Shown here: piece by piece, positions 62,743 through 64,000 of the stretch
How positions within the stretch are numbered: position 1 is the first letter of the stretch
How the letters are laid out: each line of letters opens with the position of its first letter
NCBI RefSeq assembly: GCF_014647875.1
Contig: NZ_BMQA01000002.1
Location: 1 to 64,000, forward strand
Reading direction: 5' to 3'
DNA from: Streptomyces brasiliensis
GTDB taxonomy: Bacteria; Actinomycetota; Actinomycetes; Streptomycetales; Streptomycetaceae
Length of the DNA: 64,000 nucleotides
The notes under the pieces: generated by a model
What the model was told of the DNA's origin: nothing
The model's database searches: none
The model's input: the letters and a program-made list of their open reading frames with translations, nothing else
Translations under genes and position numbers: made by a program

Positions 62743-63963
62743 ATGAGTGACGTGGGCTACGACCAGCAAGAGGTGAGGCGCGCGCGGTACGCCGTGGCGG
62801 CCGTGTTCGCCGTGCACGGTGCCGTCACCGGCTCGTTCGCGACCCGTGTGCCGTGGATCCAGGACCATGCCTCGCTGAGCGCGGGCCAGTTGGGGTTCGC
62901 ACTGGCCTTCGGGGCGTTGGGCGCCTCGTGCGCGATGCCGCTGGCCGGCCGGATCAGCCACCGCTTCGGCAGCCGTACGGCCTTGCGCGGTCTGATCACG
63001 CTGTGGACGCTGTCCCTGGTGCTGCCGGGGCTCGCGCCGAACGTGTACACGCTGTGTCTGGCGATGTTCGCCTACGGCGCGAGCGCGGGCATGGCCGACG
63101 TCGCGATGAACGCGCTCGGCGTCGAGGTCGAGCGGCTGCTCGGCAGGTCGATCATGTCCGGGCTGCACGGCCTGTGGAGCGCGGGCGCCCTGGTCGGCTC
63201 TGCGGCCGGCACCCTCGCCGCACACCTGGGCTCGGACGCCCGTGTGCACTTCGCGCTGGCGGCGGCCACCCTGACCGGGCTCGGCATCCTGTTCGCGGGC
63301 CAGGTGCTGGACGTACAGCCCGAGGACGACGAGGAGCCGCCGCCGAGGTTCACCCTGCCGCCCCGGTCGGCGCTGCTGATCGGCGCCGTCGGCTTCTGCG
63401 CGGTGTTCGCCGAGGGCGCCAGCCTGGACTGGTCGGCGGTGTTCCTGCGTGACCGGCTGGACAGCTCGGCCGGTCTCGCGGCGGCGTCTACGACGGGCTT
63501 CATGCTGACCATGGCGGTGGCCCGGATCGCCGGGGACGCGGTGGTGAACCGGTTCGGCGCGGTCCGTACGGTGCGCGCGGGCGGCGTCCTCGCCGTGCTC
63601 GGCGGGCTGCTGATCGTCGTCGCGGGCCATCCGGCGGTCGCCATGGCCGGGTTCGCGATGATGGGGCTCGGCATCGCGGTCGTCGTACCGCTGTGCTTCG
63701 CGGCGGCCGGGCACAGCGGCCCGAATCCCAGTCAGGCCATCGCGGGCGTGGCGACGATCACATACACCTCGGGTCTGATCGCGCCCAGCCTGATCGGCGG
63801 GGTGGCCCAGGCGACCAGCCTGATGGTGTCGTTCTGCCTGGTGACCCTGCTGGCCGCCGGACTCGCGGTGTTCGCGGGTGTGCTGCGCCCCGGCGATCGT
63901 GGCGGCGCCGGGAAGGTCGAGGTCAGTCGACGGGGCGCAGCAGTTCCCGACCCGCGGCCCTGA
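62743..63963 (+). CDS. MFS transporter, YbjJ-like
   Basis: The 406-residue protein has about 12 helices. RVPWIQDHASLSAGQLGFAL near 31, SHRFGSRTALRG after helix 2 and ASAGMADVAMNALGVEVER near 107 recall YbjJ-type MFS proteins. The last 25 residues are hydrophilic. It is divergent from and presumably controlled by the ROK regulator. Substrate unknown. Confidence 0.9.
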   Translation: MSDVGYDQQEVRRARYAVAAVFAVHGAVTGSFATRVPWIQDHASLSAGQLGFALAFGALGASCAMPLAGRISHRFGSRTALRGLITLWTLSLVLPGLAPNVYTLCLAMFAYGASAGMADVAMNALGVEVERLLGRSIMSGLHGLWSAGALVGSAAGTLAAHLGSDARVHFALAAATLTGLGILFAGQVLDVQPEDDEEPPPRFTLPPRSALLIGAVGFCAVFAEGASLDWSAVFLRDRLDSSAGLAAASTTGFMLTMAVARIAGDAVVNRFGAVRTVRAGGVLAVLGGLLIVVAGHPAVAMAGFAMMGLGIAVVVPLCFAAAGHSGPNPSQAIAGVATITYTSGLIAPSLIGGVAQATSLMVSFCLVTLLAAGLAVFAGVLRPGDRGGAGKVEVSRRGAAVPDPRP

Positions 63964-64000
63964 AACCCTCGCTCCACGGGGCGGGGCGCATCGTGGCCGC
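63923..64000 (-). CDS. Possible C-terminal end of a gene continuing past the window
   Basis: On the minus strand the frame ...MRPAPWSEGFRAAGRELLRP-VD ends at TGA 63925-63923 and is open to the window edge (25 codons). It looks like a normal protein C-terminus with streptomycete codon bias. It would overlap the 3' end of the convergent MFS gene by about 40 bases. Too short to identify. Confidence 0.35.
   Translation of the reverse strand, partial: AATMRPAPWSEGFRAAGRELLRPVD

Overview
The window is high-GC actinobacterial DNA, almost certainly from a Streptomyces chromosome. Evidence: codon use with G or C in nearly every third position, a cvnABCD conservon, rbpA with a perfect SigR promoter, a GH18 chitinase with DasR-like promoter repeats, an SCO1431-type small membrane protein, and a riboflavin operon led by an FMN riboswitch. 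From memory, the block from about 34 kb to the end follows the S. coelicolor SCO1416-SCO1450 gene order; this was not checked by alignment. No tRNA, rRNA, CRISPR array, insertion sequence or phage gene was seen.

Region 1 (0.2-8.0 kb, minus strand) is a conservon, cvnA-cvnB-cvnC-cvnD. A 1,205-residue hydantoinase/5-oxoprolinase is inserted between cvnC and cvnD and overlaps the start of cvnD. Region 2 (9.0-11.9 kb) is a graveyard. It holds remnants of a ferredoxin reductase, a Rieske ferredoxin, a zinc alcohol/formaldehyde dehydrogenase, a betaine-aldehyde-type dehydrogenase and a choline-dehydrogenase-type GMC oxidoreductase around one intact IclR regulator. This looks like a lost choline/glycine-betaine catabolic locus. 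Region 3 (11.9-19.0 kb, minus) is a three-gene operon with a very large SMC/MukB-like coiled-coil ATPase and two partners sized like a kleisin and a KITE protein. It resembles Wadjet/MksBEF but has no nuclease subunit beside it, and is the most likely poorly described system here.

Region 4 (19.1-24.5 kb) is a GntR regulator divergent from an operon for an MFS transporter, a DUF1445 D-glutamate-cyclase-like protein and PxpABC 5-oxoprolinase, with a perfect 19-bp palindrome between them. Region 5 (24.5-32.3 kb) holds two glycosyltransferases coupled to an SGNH hydrolase, a HEAT-repeat protein with a possible short leader peptide, an ankyrin protein, and a small membrane protein paired with an FtsK-like ATPase that lacks the Walker A lysine.

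Region 6 (32.4-54.1 kb) is mostly chromosomal core: a MocR/YczE divergent pair, a glycerophosphodiesterase, an MFS protein, rbpA, fxsA, polyprenol-phosphate mannose synthase, an amidohydrolase, an Lrp/AsnC regulator, an acyl-CoA dehydrogenase, a chitinase, a TetR regulator, a C39-like peptidase, a uridine-kinase-like protein, a TPR-AAA ATPase and two CBS-domain hemolysin-type proteins. Region 7 (54.2-59.3 kb, minus) is a rib-his operon (ribE-ribM-ribBA-ribH-hisE-hisG-PH protein) under the FMN riboswitch. Region 8 (59.4-64.0 kb) has an orphan chitinase-like promoter, an ECF41-type sigma factor with an NmrA-like oxidoreductase that carries a candidate ECF41 promoter, and a divergent ROK regulator/MFS exporter pair.
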